Below, piece after piece: positions 1-11,737 of a DNA stretch of 64,000 nucleotides. The position numbers and the translations under genes are program-made. Where the stretch lies: assembly GCA_032719365.1 (NCBI GenBank), contig CM064861.1:78054863-78118862 (forward strand), given 5' to 3'. A model generated the notes under the pieces. The model was not told the origin of the DNA. It saw nothing but the letters and a program-made list of their open reading frames with translations, and did no database searches. The DNA comes from Prinsepia uniflora. Its lineage: Eukaryota > Streptophyta > Magnoliopsida > Rosales > Rosaceae. Positions within the stretch are counted from its first letter, which is position 1, and each line of letters opens with the position of its first letter.

Positions 1-66
1 CCCTTGAGTAATGTGGGTTACAACGGGAGTGAGAAGAAAAGGAAACCGGCATGGATTTTAGTCGTC

Positions 67-84
67 TTCCCACAGACGGCGCCA
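67..84 (-). other. Primer binding site of LTR element running off the left edge
   Basis: The minus strand reads TGGCGCCGTCTGTGGGAA a few bases inside the end of an LTR. It begins with TGG, as needed to pair with a tRNA 3' CCA end. This type of site is common in plant Ty3/gypsy elements. The body of the element would lie to the left of the window. Confidence 0.6.
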
Positions 85-89
85 ACCGT

Positions 90-489
90 TGATGCATAAA
101 ATGGACTAACTAATCCATGAAGACCGAACATATATAAAGAATACGAGATATATGTGGTTCATCCAAATTGGGCTATGTGCACGGTGTTTCTCTGTTCTCA
201 TTAATGATATAAGTGTTTGTACATGATACAAGAGACCTTGAGCCTTAGAGAAAGAGTAAGAATGTAGAGAGAAGTGAGAAGGAAGAGCTCATTTCTAGAG
301 AGAGTGGAATCCTTCAAATGAGGGAGGGGGCTCCCTATTTATAGGAAATATGTAGGTTTAGCTGATGAACCAAATAATGGGCTTTAGGCATGAGCCTTTT
401 TGATGGGCCTAGTCCAGATGGCCTTACATGTCATGATGGATCTTAACGATGGGCCGAGTCATGGTCAGGTCGGCCGATGTGGTATAAAC
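90..489 (-). mobile_element. 5' LTR of a minus-strand gypsy-type element, partial element
   Basis: The stretch starts TGATGCATAAAATGG next to the primer binding site and plausibly ends at GTATAAACA near 489, giving a short LTR of about 400 bp. On the minus strand a TATA-like CTATAAATAG sits near 335-345, followed by a purine-rich leader, as expected for an LTR promoter. The left end is well placed. The right end is inferred from the CA dinucleotide and the change of sequence character and could be off by tens of bases. It is unrelated to the long-LTR family that dominates the rest of the window. Confidence 0.5.
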
Positions 490-646
490 AAAATTGACTT
501 GTGAAAATGGAAGAATACATTATCGTTGGTGGTAGTAAACAATGGGAAAAAGAATGGTGGATTCTTATCACTTTCTGTTGAGCATTGTCCAATTTTCATC
601 TTTTCATCTGTACGACGTAGAACATGAACTAATGAATAGGCTAGCT

Positions 647-760
647 GTAACAACCCGAACTTTTGTAATTAATTTTTTAATGTGAAATGACTATTTTTCC
701 CTTAGTGAGGGAAAAAGTTAACTTTTGACCCAGGAACTAATTTGGAATTTAAACCATGAA
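647..760 (+). mobile_element. 5' end fragment of an older plus-strand long LTR
   Basis: TGTAACAACCCG followed by a stretch ending in GTTAACTTTTGACC matches the opening of the long LTRs elsewhere in the window (TGTAACGACCC...GTTGACTTTT). The match stops where the minus-strand element at 761 begins, so the LTR was interrupted by that insertion. A candidate continuation is at 8030-8480. Confidence 0.5.
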
Positions 761-3596
761 TGTCAGGACCCACCTCGGTTCCACCCCGAAATCCGAGGTA
801 AATCCTGCTCCCGTCTGACACCCCGACACAAAAACCAAAGTAACCTCACGATAAACCACCAAACTACATGCCAGACGCAGGAGAAAATTTAAACATCCCG
901 AAGTCAAAGTTTTACAGAGCATACTACCAAGATACAAAGGAAAGAAAACCGATAAACAAGGTACACTCACAACGGAAAATGTAAAGCACTCCGGGGTCAC
1001 TCTCGAGTATTCTATGCCTCCGACGCTGCCTCAACGTCAACCCCCGCGCTAGCTCCACGACCTGGAGGGCAATTGAAAAACAGAAGGTGTGAGTGGACCA
1101 TAAATAAAAGAAGAGTTTCCAAAGACATTTCATAAGAAAACCAGGGTTTTGGCCCTCCGTTTTGAAATCACACATGCATAACCCATTTGCTGAAAACAGT
1201 TATAAATCACATAAAGATCGTCATAAAAACAGAATTGAAAGCAGTTACAGAAATCACGTCATAAACCTCATAAAACCATATCATAAAACATAAGTCTCAA
1301 ACAATCATTATCCGATCAAACCTGCTGGACCTATCCGAGTCTTTAAACTCCCGAGTCTTTAAACTCAATCCGGGTCTTTAAACCCAATCCGGGCCCGTCC
1401 CCCGTCAATCACAATATCCGGGTCTTTAAACCCAATAATCAAATCCAGAAAATCCAATCCAAAACCATTTGAAAACCATTTCTAAATCCACATCCAAACC
1501 CGAATCCTAAATCACCGGTCTGAAGCCCTTCCGGCGTCCAGAACCGTTATTCCGAACCCAAATCCGGAATTCCACATTTCAACTTTAAAACCAAATTCCG
1601 ATTTCCGAAATCCAATTTCAAAATCGAAAACCTTGATCAAAATCCATTTAATATCATTGAAAACCACGTCTCAAAATCCATTTAATATCATTGAAAACCA
1701 CTCATCGTTTGAAAACCCCAATTCATGGCATCAAAATAAGAATCCAAACTTTTTTCGTAAAAAGTGCTGAAAACCGTACTTTCTCGAAAAACGTGCAATT
1801 AAGTAAAACCAACACCACATAGTCAACAATCATAAAATCACATTTAAAACCATAAAATAAGTAATGAAAAGTAGTCATGCATGCTCAGTTTAGAGAAGGG
1901 GTCCACTCACAGTCACTGGCACGTCACTCGCTCCCCGTACATCCCGTACGTTCCTCAGCTTCCTCGGGAAGTCCCGATCCTGTCACAAGTCACCAAAGAG
2001 CGTCACTAACACGTCTACTAAGACTCTCCTAATTTTCCCCAAAAATCCCTGGATCTTAAACGTAATGAACCAGAACTCTAAACCTTCAACCTTGCGGAAC
2101 TAACTTCAAACGACGTTCGAATAACCCGAAACATAGTTCACTAGACTCGTTACAACCTCTAGACCAAAAACGTAGTTGACACTTTCCTCAGAAACCACCG
2201 TACGCGCCTCCACGCGCCGCCCAAAGTGGATGCGTGTGGGCCTCACGCGCCTGCACACAGTCACTGTTCATCGTCGTCTTCAACGGGTGAACCGGTCTGA
2301 ACCAGCGTACCCGGTTCTCTACCGTTCCTTCACCATTTCGACTACTCTCTTCACCAGTCTCTTCGTCCAGACCTAAGCAACTTATTCCACTAACTCTAAC
2401 ACTTCGACACAGCCTCTAGATCATCGTCCCAAACTCGAAACCGTAACCCGTTCTATCCCCTGTTTCACAATCCGGCCACCCAGTCTTTCCCCCGTCGCGG
2501 CAACCACCTTAGACGACTCCTAGGAACCTACTGAACCTAACAGGACTCACCCAACGCCTCGACTCAGCCCCTAAGTCCACGACTATTGGTTTGAACCTAA
2601 ACAGCAAAACAGAGCAATTGAAAGTGAACTAGAAATTACATGTGCTCAGGCCGCCGCCGTGAGCTCCGCTGGGTCTGTTCAACTCTCCTCCGTCCTCCCA
2701 ACGCCACCACGGGTCCAAGTTGAGGATTTGGGCAACACACGGTTGCACCACCACCAAACTTCTTCTCTGTTTCTCCCTGAGAACTCACACCGTACACACT
2801 CAAATTCCTCACAACACTCTTACTCAAAATCACTCCTCAACTCCCTCTAAATCTCTTATCTCCCTCAGCAATTCACCACTACTCACATCACTCTTCACCT
2901 GATCGATTTTTCCTTCTCAGCCTCACTCTGTTTCTCACTTGTTCGAACACACACGAGCACACACGACACAAACCGTTTAATTGAACCGTGAAAAATCCTA
3001 GAAACCTCTAGCCAAACCCCACGTGTCACAGCCCTGTGGTCCCAAACCAAAATATCCCCATCTCCACCGTACACTTGTCCTGATCCCATTTGCACAAATC
3101 CCAATGTGCAAATGACCAAAATACCCCTCTTTTGAGTTAAAATTACAATTATGCCCTTACCGTTTTAGACCCGTATCTTACGCATCCTAGGTCCGATGAA
3201 CAAGTGCCGCTTGTCGTTGAACTCAGGACGACGAGATCTACCTAACGGTCCTAGGTCAACGTGTCAAAACCCGATCGTACGAAAAGTCAACTCTCCCTCT
3301 TATTTTAACCAAATTACGGTTATGCCCTCAACCTTCCGAACATCATAACTTCCTCCTCGGATGTCGGAATCGGACGTGCCACCTGTCTACGGATTCGTGA
3401 TGTCCTGAACTACGTCACGGTCATCGGTCAATGCCCAATTGACCGGCCAAACTAAAAGTCAACTATTTACCCAACCTAGGGGCAAAATCGTCATTCTACG
3501 CTAACGGACCTTTCGTAACCAACTAACCACCGATTAAGCTCACTAATCCCTCCTTAATCACTGTCTTAACCCTAATTTCCAGGACGGGTCCTTACA
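761..3596 (-). repeat. 3' LTR of the gag-only element (2836 bp)
   Basis: Bounded by TGTCAGGACCC at the left and GGGTCCTTACA at the right. It aligns by eye along nearly its whole length with 5418-8029. It contains a short array of a unit like CCGAGTCTTTAAACTC near 1336-1440 and a CACGCGCC-rich block near 2195-2260 that recurs in the other long LTRs. Open frames within it look incidental. Confidence 0.85.
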
Positions 3597-3612
3597 ACCT
3601 ACCCTCTTTAAA
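3597..3612 (-). other. Polypurine tract
   Basis: The minus strand reads TTTAAAGAGGGTAGGT directly before the 3' LTR, the expected site for plus-strand DNA priming. Confidence 0.6.
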
Positions 3613-4179
3613 TGAATTTCGTCCCCGAAATTCCACAACTCGTTCCCAACACTAGGGGTCTCCTACCCGGTGATCCACACTGGAGCAACAACAACTACTC
3701 CTGGGTTTCCGATCTATCATCTCCACCTTGGGTATTGCACAACACCCCCAACTACCAGTTCACCACTTCTAACCCTCTCTCAGTACCACTAGAACTTTAT
3801 GGTGTACGCAAGGGAAACTCTATGAACAGAAAACAAAGGTATTTTAAAATACCTCATATAGAGTACCCAATAGAATTCATAGAGTGCATCCTCACGTACT
3901 ACCACCTCACCTTCCAGAACCCAACTCAAATCCTAACCCAGAACAAGCTAGTCCAAACAGGAAATCCTACCTACTGGCTCACTCCCTCGCTGTCACACCC
4001 CTCGGCTGCTACTTCGACCAGTTGTCGGAATAAATCTACAAAGTCCTAAAGGCGAATCCTAGATTGTGGGTTCTCTTCCTTCAATAACCTCATATCGATC
4101 AGTTATAGTCACTAATTTCCCATTTCATCCGTCATCCTTCAACGAAACTCACTGAACTCCTCAACCTCGTCACTCCAGG

Positions 4180-5310
4180 TCACCTAAGAGAAAAGTCCAA
4201 GACTCCATCCCGGGATCCAACAACAAAGTACATACAACACAACCAAGGATAGTAAAAAATACCTGTCTCCGCACCTGGTGCCGACTGAACCTCCTGCTGA
4301 GTCTTCGCAAACACTTGGGCCTGAGATCCTGAAGATCTACCACGGCCTCCCACACCGCTCGTGGCACTACCACCTCCTCTGGTGCCAGCTGTCCCTGACA
4401 CTGACGCTGTACTCCGTTCGGGCTCCGCCGATCCTCGACCTACACCACCTTCCTTTGGTAACAGTGGACACTCACGACGAAAGTGACCTCGCTCCCCACA
4501 GTAGAAACAAACATCCCGACCTGGTCCACCACTCGATCTCCCTGTAGACGCAACAGATGTCGCACTAGTTTGCGGAGTCAGCTGTGCTTGATAACCACGG
4601 AATCCTGAACTCTGGAAATTACCAGGTCTACCAAAACGATCATCGCCCGACGACGATGCTCCACTGTAGTTACCCCTCTTCGGTACTCTCTAACTCGAAG
4701 CTCCAGAAAAAGGTGGCTCCCGACGTCGTACCGGTAAGCTAGCCCCAACCCTCACCGCAGCGTCCGACAACTCTCGGAGGGTAGCAAACGATCCAGCCGT
4801 CACTATGGCTCGAATCTCTCCTCGCAGGCCCAACTCAAACCTACGACACTTCTCGGCTTCAGTGGCCACAAACGTAGGAGCAAAACAAGACAACATCTGA
4901 AACTTCTGTTCGTACTCAGCCACACTCAAACTCCCCTGTTAAAGCTGCAGAAACTCAGCCTCTTTGGCATCTCGAAAAGCACGAGGGTACTACTGATCTA
5001 GGAACCTCTCCCGAAACGCCTCCCAGGTCACTGTGTGGGCGTCCCAACCAGACAACTCGAGGGTATACCACCACTGGTACGCCGCACCGTCCAATAAGAA
5101 GGTAGCCAGTAACACTTCATCCTCTGGTGGGCAATGCATTACTGCAAAGATCTGCTCAAGTCTCGTGATCCACCTCTGGGCTTCCTCAGGATCTGCCCCA
5201 CCACTAAAAGTAGTAGCCCCGAGCCGCTGGGCTCGCTCAATCGTAGCACTTTCTGTCCCTCTCGCTGCTTCGTCTTCAGGTCGTGGAGGGGGTCCACGTC
5301 TCGGAGGCAT
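4180..5310 (-). pseudogene. gag of Ty3/gypsy element, broken
   Basis: Gag packages retrotransposon RNA into particles. The reading starts at the ATG at 5310 (MPPRRGPPPRPEDEA). A retrotransposon gag core follows, with the typical block AYQWWYTLE near 5090 and a second block around SVAEYEQKFQMLS near 4900. A CCHC zinc knuckle (C-x2-C-x4-H-x4-C, DVCFYCGERGHFRREC) lies at 4468-4509. After it comes a Gly/Ser-rich linker, then a stretch that looks like the approach to protease but shifts frame near 4200. At least two in-frame stops lie between the two core blocks (near 4985 and 4940), so no intact protein is made. The upstream frame to 5478 overlaps the LTR end and primer site and is not the true start. 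Confidence 0.8.
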
Positions 5311-5403
5311 AGTCAACTGCACGATGAAAGAGGCATAGAAAGAATCAAACAACCTAAACACAACCTCACAAACCGATAAACCAAACAAACACGACAAACC
5401 TAT

Positions 5404-5415
5404 GCTCTGATACCA
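5404..5415 (-). other. Primer binding site, initiator-Met tRNA type
   Basis: The minus strand reads TGGTATCAGAGC two bases inside the 5' LTR. This is the classic plant tRNA-iMet primer site and fixes the orientation of the element. Confidence 0.9.
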
Positions 5416-5417
5416 AT

Positions 5418-8029
5418 TGTCAGGACCCACCTCGGTTCCACCCCGAAATCCGAGGTAAATCGTACTCCCGTCTGACACCCCGACACAAAAACCAAAGTCA
5501 CCTCACGATAAACCACCAAACTACATGCCAGATGCAGGAGAAAATTTAAACATCCCGAAGTCAAAGTTTTACAGAGCATAGTACCACGATACAAAGGAAA
5601 GAAAACCGATAAACAAGGTACACGCACAACGGAAAATGTAATGCACCCCGGGGTCACTCTCGAGTATTCTATGCCTCCGACGCTGCCTCAACGTCAACCC
5701 TCGCGCTAGCTCCACGACCTGGAGGGCAATTTAAAAACAGAAGGTGTGAGTGGACCATAAATAAAAGAAGAGTTTCCAAAGACATTTCATAAGAAAACCA
5801 GCGTTTTGGCCCTCCATTTTGAAATCACACATGCATAACCCATTTGCTGAAAACAGTTATAAATCACATAAAGATCACCATAAAAACAAAATTGAAAGCA
5901 GTTACAGAAATCACGTCTTAAACCTCATAAAACCATATCATAAAACATAAGTCTCAAACAATCATTATCCGATCAAACCTGCTGGACCTATCCGAGTCTT
6001 TAAACTCAATCCAGACCTCAATAATATCCGAGTCTTTAAACTCCCGAGTCTTTAAACTCAACAGGCATACGGGGGAAATATCAATATATCTGAGTCTTTA
6101 AACTCTAGAGTCTTTAAACTCAATCCGAGTCTTTAAACCCAATCCGGGCCCGTCCCCCGTCAATCACAATATCCGGGTCTTTAAACCCAATAATCAGATC
6201 CAGCAAATCCAATCCAAAACCATTTGAAAACCATTTCTAAATTCACATCCAAACCCGAATCCGAAATCACCGGTCTGAAGCCCTTCCGGAGTCCAAAACC
6301 GTCATTCCGAACCCAAATCCGGAATTCCACATTTCAACTTTAAAACCAAATTCCGATTTCCGAAATCCGATTTCAAAACCGAAAACCTCGATTATCAAAT
6401 CACGTCTCAAAATCCATTTAATATCATTGAAAACCACTCATCGTTTGAAAACCCCAATTCATGGCATCAAAATCAGAATCCAAACTTTTCTCGTAAAACG
6501 TTCTGAAAACCGTACTTTCTCTCGAAAAACGTGAAATTAAGTAAAACCAACACCACATAGTCAACAATCATGAAATCACATTTAAAACCATAAAATAAGT
6601 AATGAAAAGCAGTTATGCATGCTCAGTTTAGAGAATGGGGTCCACTCACAGTCACTGGCACGTCACTCCCGCCCGGTACGTCCCGTACGTTCCTCAGCTT
6701 CCTCGGGAAGTCCCGATCCTGTCACAAGTCACCAAAGAATGTCACTAACACGTCTACTAAGACTCTCCTAATTTTCCCCAAAAATCCCCGGATCTTAAAC
6801 GTAACGAACCGGAACCCTAAACCTTCAACCTTGCGGAACTAACCTCAAACGACGTCCGAATAACCCCGAAACTTAGTTCACTAGACACGTTACAACCTCT
6901 AGACCAAAAACATAGTTGACACTTTCCACAGAAACCACCGCACGCGCCTCCACGAGCCGCCCAAAGTGGCTGCGTGTGGGCCTTACGCGCCTGCAGATAG
7001 TCACTGTTCATCGTCGTCTTCAATGGGTGAACCGGTCTGAACCGGTGTACCCGGTTCTCCACCGTTTCTTCACCATTTCGACTACTCTCTTCACCAGTCT
7101 CTTTGTCCAGACCTAAGCAACGTATTCCCCTCACTCTAACACTTCGACATAGCCTCTAGATCATCGTCCCAAACTCGAAACCGTAACACGTTCTGTCCCC
7201 CATTTCACAATCCGGCCACCCAGTCACTCCCCCGTCGCGGCAACCACCTTAGACGACTCCTAGGAACCTACAGAACCTAACAGGACTCACCAAACGCCTC
7301 GACTCAGCCCCTAAGTCCACGACTATTGGTTTGAACCTAAATAGCAAAACAGAGCAATTGAAAGGGAATTAGAAATTACCTGTGCTCAGGCCGCCGCCGT
7401 GAGCTCCGCTGGGTCTGTTCAACTCTCCTCCGTCCTCCCAACGCTACCATGGGTCCAAGTTGAGGATTTGGGAAACACACGGTTGCACCACCACCAAACT
7501 TCTTCTCTGTTTCTCCCTGAGAACTCACACCGTACACACTCAAATTCCTCACGACACTCTTACTCAAAATCACTCTTCAACTCCCTTTAAATCTCTTCTC
7601 TCACTCAGAAATTCACCACTACTCACATCACTCTTCACCTGATCGATTTTTCCTTCTCAGCCTCACTCTGTTTCTCACTTGTTCGAACACACACGAGCAC
7701 ACACGACACAAACCGTTTAATTGAACCGTGAAAAATCCTGGAAACCTCTAGCCAAACCCCACGTGTCACAGCCCTGTGGTCCCAAACCAAAATATCCCCA
7801 TCTCCATTGTACACTTGTCCTGATCCCATTTGTACAAATCCCAATGTGCAAATGACCAAAATACCCCTCCTTTGAGTCAAAATTACAATTATGCCCTTAC
7901 CGTTTTAGACCCGTATCTTACGCATCCTAGGTCCGATGAACACTTGCCGCCTGTCGACGAGATCTATCTAACGGTCCTAGGTCAACGTGTCAAAACCCGA
8001 TCGTACGAAAAGTCAACTCTCCCTCTTAT
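5418..8029 (-). repeat. 5' LTR of the gag-only element, truncated
   Basis: Aligned with the 3' LTR from TGTCAGGACCC onward. Identity stops at CCCTCTTAT (8029), where the 3' LTR has about 295 bp more. The missing part is the outer (U3) start of the 5' LTR. Relative to the partner it has an expanded array of the GAGTCTTTAAACTC unit (about 5993-6190). Confidence 0.8.
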
Positions 8030-8480
8030 ATAATTATGTGATTATGATACTATTACGATTACTATATTTAATTCAATGCATGCATGTTTTGGAAAACGGA
8101 GGGGTAAAACCTTATAATTTTTTATATTATTAAATTGGATTTGTAAACTGTTTATTTTCGACTCACTCACTCTTTAATGTTTTACTGACCCCTCCAGGCC
8201 GTGCCACGAAATTAGAAGAGGCGGATCCGGAGGATGAGGCTTAAACTAGTTTGTTGTGCACTTGTACACCCAAGTGGGTAGGTTGAGCACTATTCATGTA
8301 ACCTGACTATTGTGCTCATATTTTGTATTGTATTATCTCTAGTTTGACAGCATATTACTCTGAACTCATATGTTTAATGTTATTTATTTAATTTGAAATA
8401 TTTTTAGTTCGGTTAAGGGTATTTTTAGTATATTTGGAGTTGTTGTCAGACAGGAACGGAACACATCCCCAGGTGGTCCA
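8030..8480 (+). mobile_element. 3' part of an older plus-strand long LTR
   Basis: In plus orientation this carries the LTR modules seen reversed at 43140-43400: AATGCATGCATG, then GGAAAACGGAGGGGTAAAACC, the GACCCCTCCAGGCC block, and AAGTGGGTAGGTTGAGCAC. It ends inside a degraded GTCAGACAGGAACGGAACAC segment. It is probably the continuation of 647-760 across the inserted element, with its central part lost. Confidence 0.55.
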
Positions 8481-8588
8481 GTGAAGTTATAAACAAGCAC
8501 GTACACCGTTGTTAGATTCAAAAAGGTGATTAATAATGAATAACAAATTTCACCATCTGTTTCTCATCTTGTTATCACTAGTAAAAAG

Positions 8589-8608
8589 CCCCGGGCGTTG
8601 CCGCGGGG
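8589..8608 (-). terminator. Helitron 3' terminal hairpin
   Basis: CCCCG and CGGGG flank a ten-base centre, followed on the minus strand by CTTTTTA and CTAG. Such a hairpin just inside the CTRR end is thought to stop rolling-circle transposition. Confidence 0.8.
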
Positions 8609-9523
8609 GATTTTTAACGGTAAGAATATGAGCGTCAATAATTGATATTAGTGAAATATCTTTAAATACATAAGTAAAAGTAAAAATTTATTCTATAAAT
8701 TATTATGAAGATAATATGCATAATTAAGAGTTCAATCAACGTTTGATACATATTAAAAGTGAATTAAAAATTGAATCAATCATCAAACACGGAAAACCAA
8801 ACCAAAAAATACATCAAACAAATGAAATTACCCAAAATATGAAATCAAGTTCAGTGGGAAAGAAATAAAATCAAGAACAAATAAATCCAAACAAAGAAAT
8901 GAAGACATTGGTAAATAACATAAATCATTAGGTATTAAGGAAGGCAAGACAACAACAATAGAAAATGGAGAAATACATTAAACCCACAAATAAAATGAGT
9001 GACCAACCCAATTCTTAATTACCAACCATTGCAGCAAAAGTAGAAAACAGAGAAATCAATTCACCAGTAAATCAAACGAATGGCATGAGCCAAAATATAG
9101 AATCAAATAGAGTGGAAACCCCAATAATGCAATCAAACCAAATGACTACCTTTTAATCCATCAACAACAGGACCACCTCAAAAACTGAAGATCTCATATT
9201 CTTAAATAGAAAAAGTATGTCTCTTGAAAAATAATCTGTTCCTTTTCCCTTACTACTTTGAAATCTGATTAACCTCATTTCCCTTAAGATTTGGCAAGAA
9301 AACAGTTGAAGTTGCAGATTGATCAACTCCACCTTTGCTTCCTTCACGAAAAGAAAAATCATCTTTTCTATATCCAGTGCAGTATAAACCCAAATCACAA
9401 ATTAAGTAGAATGCACTGCAAACAAAATAATCAATGGAATAAAACAATAACATTAAGTGTAGCCATGAAATCAATATATGAAGCTTAAAAACATAGACAA
9501 ACACAGTCAAGAAGCGTGAGAAT

Positions 9524-9830
9524 GAAGATTAAGCGTACCTGAGATCACCATCTAAATTGATAATAACATAAGAACTAATAAACCAATTGAAATGATGAAG
9601 GCTAGCTACATAGCATAAGAGAATCAAAATAGTGAAAATTAAGTTCATGTAACCTTTCACTCAAATATCAGCGATATGAAGATTACACGAACTTGAGATT
9701 GCCAACTAATTTGATAATAACATAAGAACTAACGAACCAATTGAAATGATGAAGCCTAGCATTAGAATGAAAATAGTGAAAATCGAGTTTATGTAACCAT
9801 TCAATCTAATATAAACGCAACTACAATATA
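9524..9830. repeat. Two-copy diverged tandem repeat inside the Helitron
   Basis: GAAGATTAAGCGTACCTGAG (from 9524) and GAAGATTACACGAACTTGAG (from 9678) begin two copies spaced 154 bp apart. Both contain TTGATAATAACATAAGAACTA and CCAATTGAAATGATGAAG. Confidence 0.75.
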
Positions 9831-11313
9831 TCTATTTAATCAAAGACAAGAAAAAAGGGGCAAACGGACTATAAGAAAATTTCATTTGGATACAGTTCTC
9901 ACCATAATCTTTGGAATGGAAGCAGCGCTGCGAAGATCCATCTCAGAATTCAAAGATCAAAAAAACATATAACAAAATTTGAACCTCATCAGGGTATATA
10001 ACAATTACCAAACAATAAGATTAAAAAAACTGGGGAATTAAACCAATAAAACAACGCAATTACTTAGAATAATTTTCTTACTTACAAAGGTTTAACTTTC
10101 ATGCACAAAGGTCCAACTTTACCTTCACTTTTACTTGAAAAGTACCACTCAACAACCAAAATTGAGGTAAATTAACAAATAAAAAACTATGCAGAAGAGA
10201 AAAATAGCTAATTAAGGCAAATGCATGTGAATTCCACAGTTTCGATTGATTATTAACAATAATGAACCAAACTTGATCATTGTTTACAACCAAACAGATT
10301 TACCTTACAGAGACCATTGGCCGTAAATCCACAATTTTGATTGATCGACAACAATGAAGAAACTGAGACAATAGTTTACACAGCCTGTATTGGAAGCCTT
10401 CAATTTTAACGACAGGAAAACAATAGAGGGGCAAATAAACGGTTATTGTTCAAAAAATATTGAAAGAAGAAGAGCAACCAAACTATCGACACCAATAAAA
10501 TCTTGAAGGAAAAAAAAAAGGAGAAAATGTATGACCTTGTTGGAAGCCAGTAAGAACCCAGATGGTGCTCTGATTGAAACAAAAAATCCTGCTAATCACA
10601 ACAAATACGAATGAAAACCAAACCATCAGCATAGTTGAAAAGGTTTGTACTCAACAACATAAAAAACATCTTAAATAAATGAATCCAAATAAAAACAAAA
10701 CCACGAGCACAATTGTAAAAGTTTGGTACTCAACATCATATAAAAATTGTAAACAAACAAATGGTTAATTCGAAGAAGTGGTGAAAGGTGCGGAAACTTA
10801 GAAATAGAATAATGAAAGAAAACAACAAAGCGAAAATCGAAGACCTAGAATAATCTGATACTAAATTGGAAATAAAAACATTGGAAATCATAAAGTAACC
10901 ATATCTGGAACAATCATAGAAACAACCACAATTTCAATTATGTTCTTCCTTTGTCTTAGTGAAACGAACCTGCAAAAAAATATGCAACAAAATCAAATCA
11001 ATATCCATAATAATGAGGTAAGTAAATAACAAAGGAAGAAAAACGCAAAAGAAGGGATGAGCAAAGATTTTGAAGAGAAATTTGAAGGGGGCAAAATCAG
11101 GTTTCAAGTTTGGGTTAAAAAACGGTGAGGTGTTATGATTTTGGTTTAAAAAGGGATGAGATATTGTGAGGATCGAAAATGTGTCACCAAATGGAGAAGA
11201 GGCGACAGTTGAGATGGCAAAATTGGAAGCAAGACGTGGTGTGAAATCGACGGCCACACACATTCGAAGGAGCGAGTCCAAGCGCAATTGGATGCAGCAG
11301 CTGGGAGGTCTGT

Positions 11314-11555
11314 CGCTTGAGGGTTGGATGAATAGTCGTGGTGACGACTGGCTTGAAATGTGGCGCCTTCCATTAGAGTCGATAGACAAAGATGCAAATA
11401 AATGAAGAAGAATGCAAAGAGGAAGCAGCGCTTGAGGGTTAGATGAAGAGTAGCGGTGACGACATCGGTGACGATTGGCTTGAAATGCGGTGCCGTCCAA
11501 TAGAGCCAATAGACGAAGATGCAAATAGATGAAGAAGAATACAAAGAGGAAGCAG
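11314..11555. repeat. Tandem duplication near the Helitron 5' end
   Basis: Two units begin CGCTTGAGGGTT, at 11314 (115 bp) and 11429 (127 bp). The second has an extra 12-bp internal copy (GACATCGGTGAC). The duplication accounts for the repeated residues in the long minus-strand frame here. Confidence 0.8.
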
Positions 11556-11737
11556 CTGCGGAAGCATAGAGAAGAAGATGAGTTCAACCAGGGGCAAGAG
11601 AGAGATTTCTCTGTTCACAACGAAGAAATTGAAAGAAAAAAAAAAGGTCAAATAAGGTATTTCTCTGTGCAAACAGTGATCTTGGCGAAAATACTGTATA
11701 TGATCAGTGCTTTTTTCTACTTAGGCTTTAGTAGCGA

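Larger units (their letters stand above)
761..8029 (-). mobile_element. Non-autonomous gag-only Ty3/gypsy retrotransposon
   Basis: On the minus strand the order is: truncated 5' LTR (8029-5418), initiator-Met primer site, gag with stops, about 600 bp of unassigned sequence, polypurine tract, 3' LTR (3596-761). The internal region is only about 1.8 kb. No protease active site, reverse transcriptase or integrase is visible. The short stretch next to the polypurine tract (TTTCGGGGACGAAATTC on the minus strand) resembles the extreme 3' end of pol in Tekay-like chromoviruses, so I infer a deletion derivative of such an element that moves on borrowed enzymes. The plus-strand 145-codon frame at 3612-4049 lies in the unassigned part and has no recognisable features. 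The outer 5' LTR end is missing, so no target duplication can be checked. Confidence 0.8.
8578..11737 (-). mobile_element. Non-autonomous Helitron with both termini
   Basis: Read on the minus strand the element begins TCGCTACTAAAGCC (11737 downward) and ends with a GC-rich hairpin, a short T-rich spacer and CTAG (8581-8578). Host bases are A before TC and T after CTAG, the A^T target expected of Helitrons. The 3' hairpin (CCCCG...CGGGG, 8608-8589) lies eight bases from the CTAG. There are no inverted repeats and no target duplication. No Rep or helicase domain is visible in about 3.16 kb, so it must be mobilised in trans. The longest frame inside (217 codons, minus, 10934-11587) overlaps an internal tandem duplication and resembles nothing I recognise. 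It may be captured host sequence, but this is not shown. Confidence 0.85.

Noticed and set aside
3612..4049. 145-codon plus-strand frame as a gene
   Set aside because: It lies antisense within the interior of a dead element, begins in the pol-end remnant, and has no recognisable motif.
5033..5379. Plus-strand frames of 101 and 81 codons
   Set aside because: These are antisense shadows of the gag reading on the minus strand.
10934..11587. 217-codon minus-strand frame in the Helitron as a captured gene
   Set aside because: Hydrophobic, low-complexity translation that spans an internal tandem duplication, with no domain. Kept only as a possibility in the Helitron entry.
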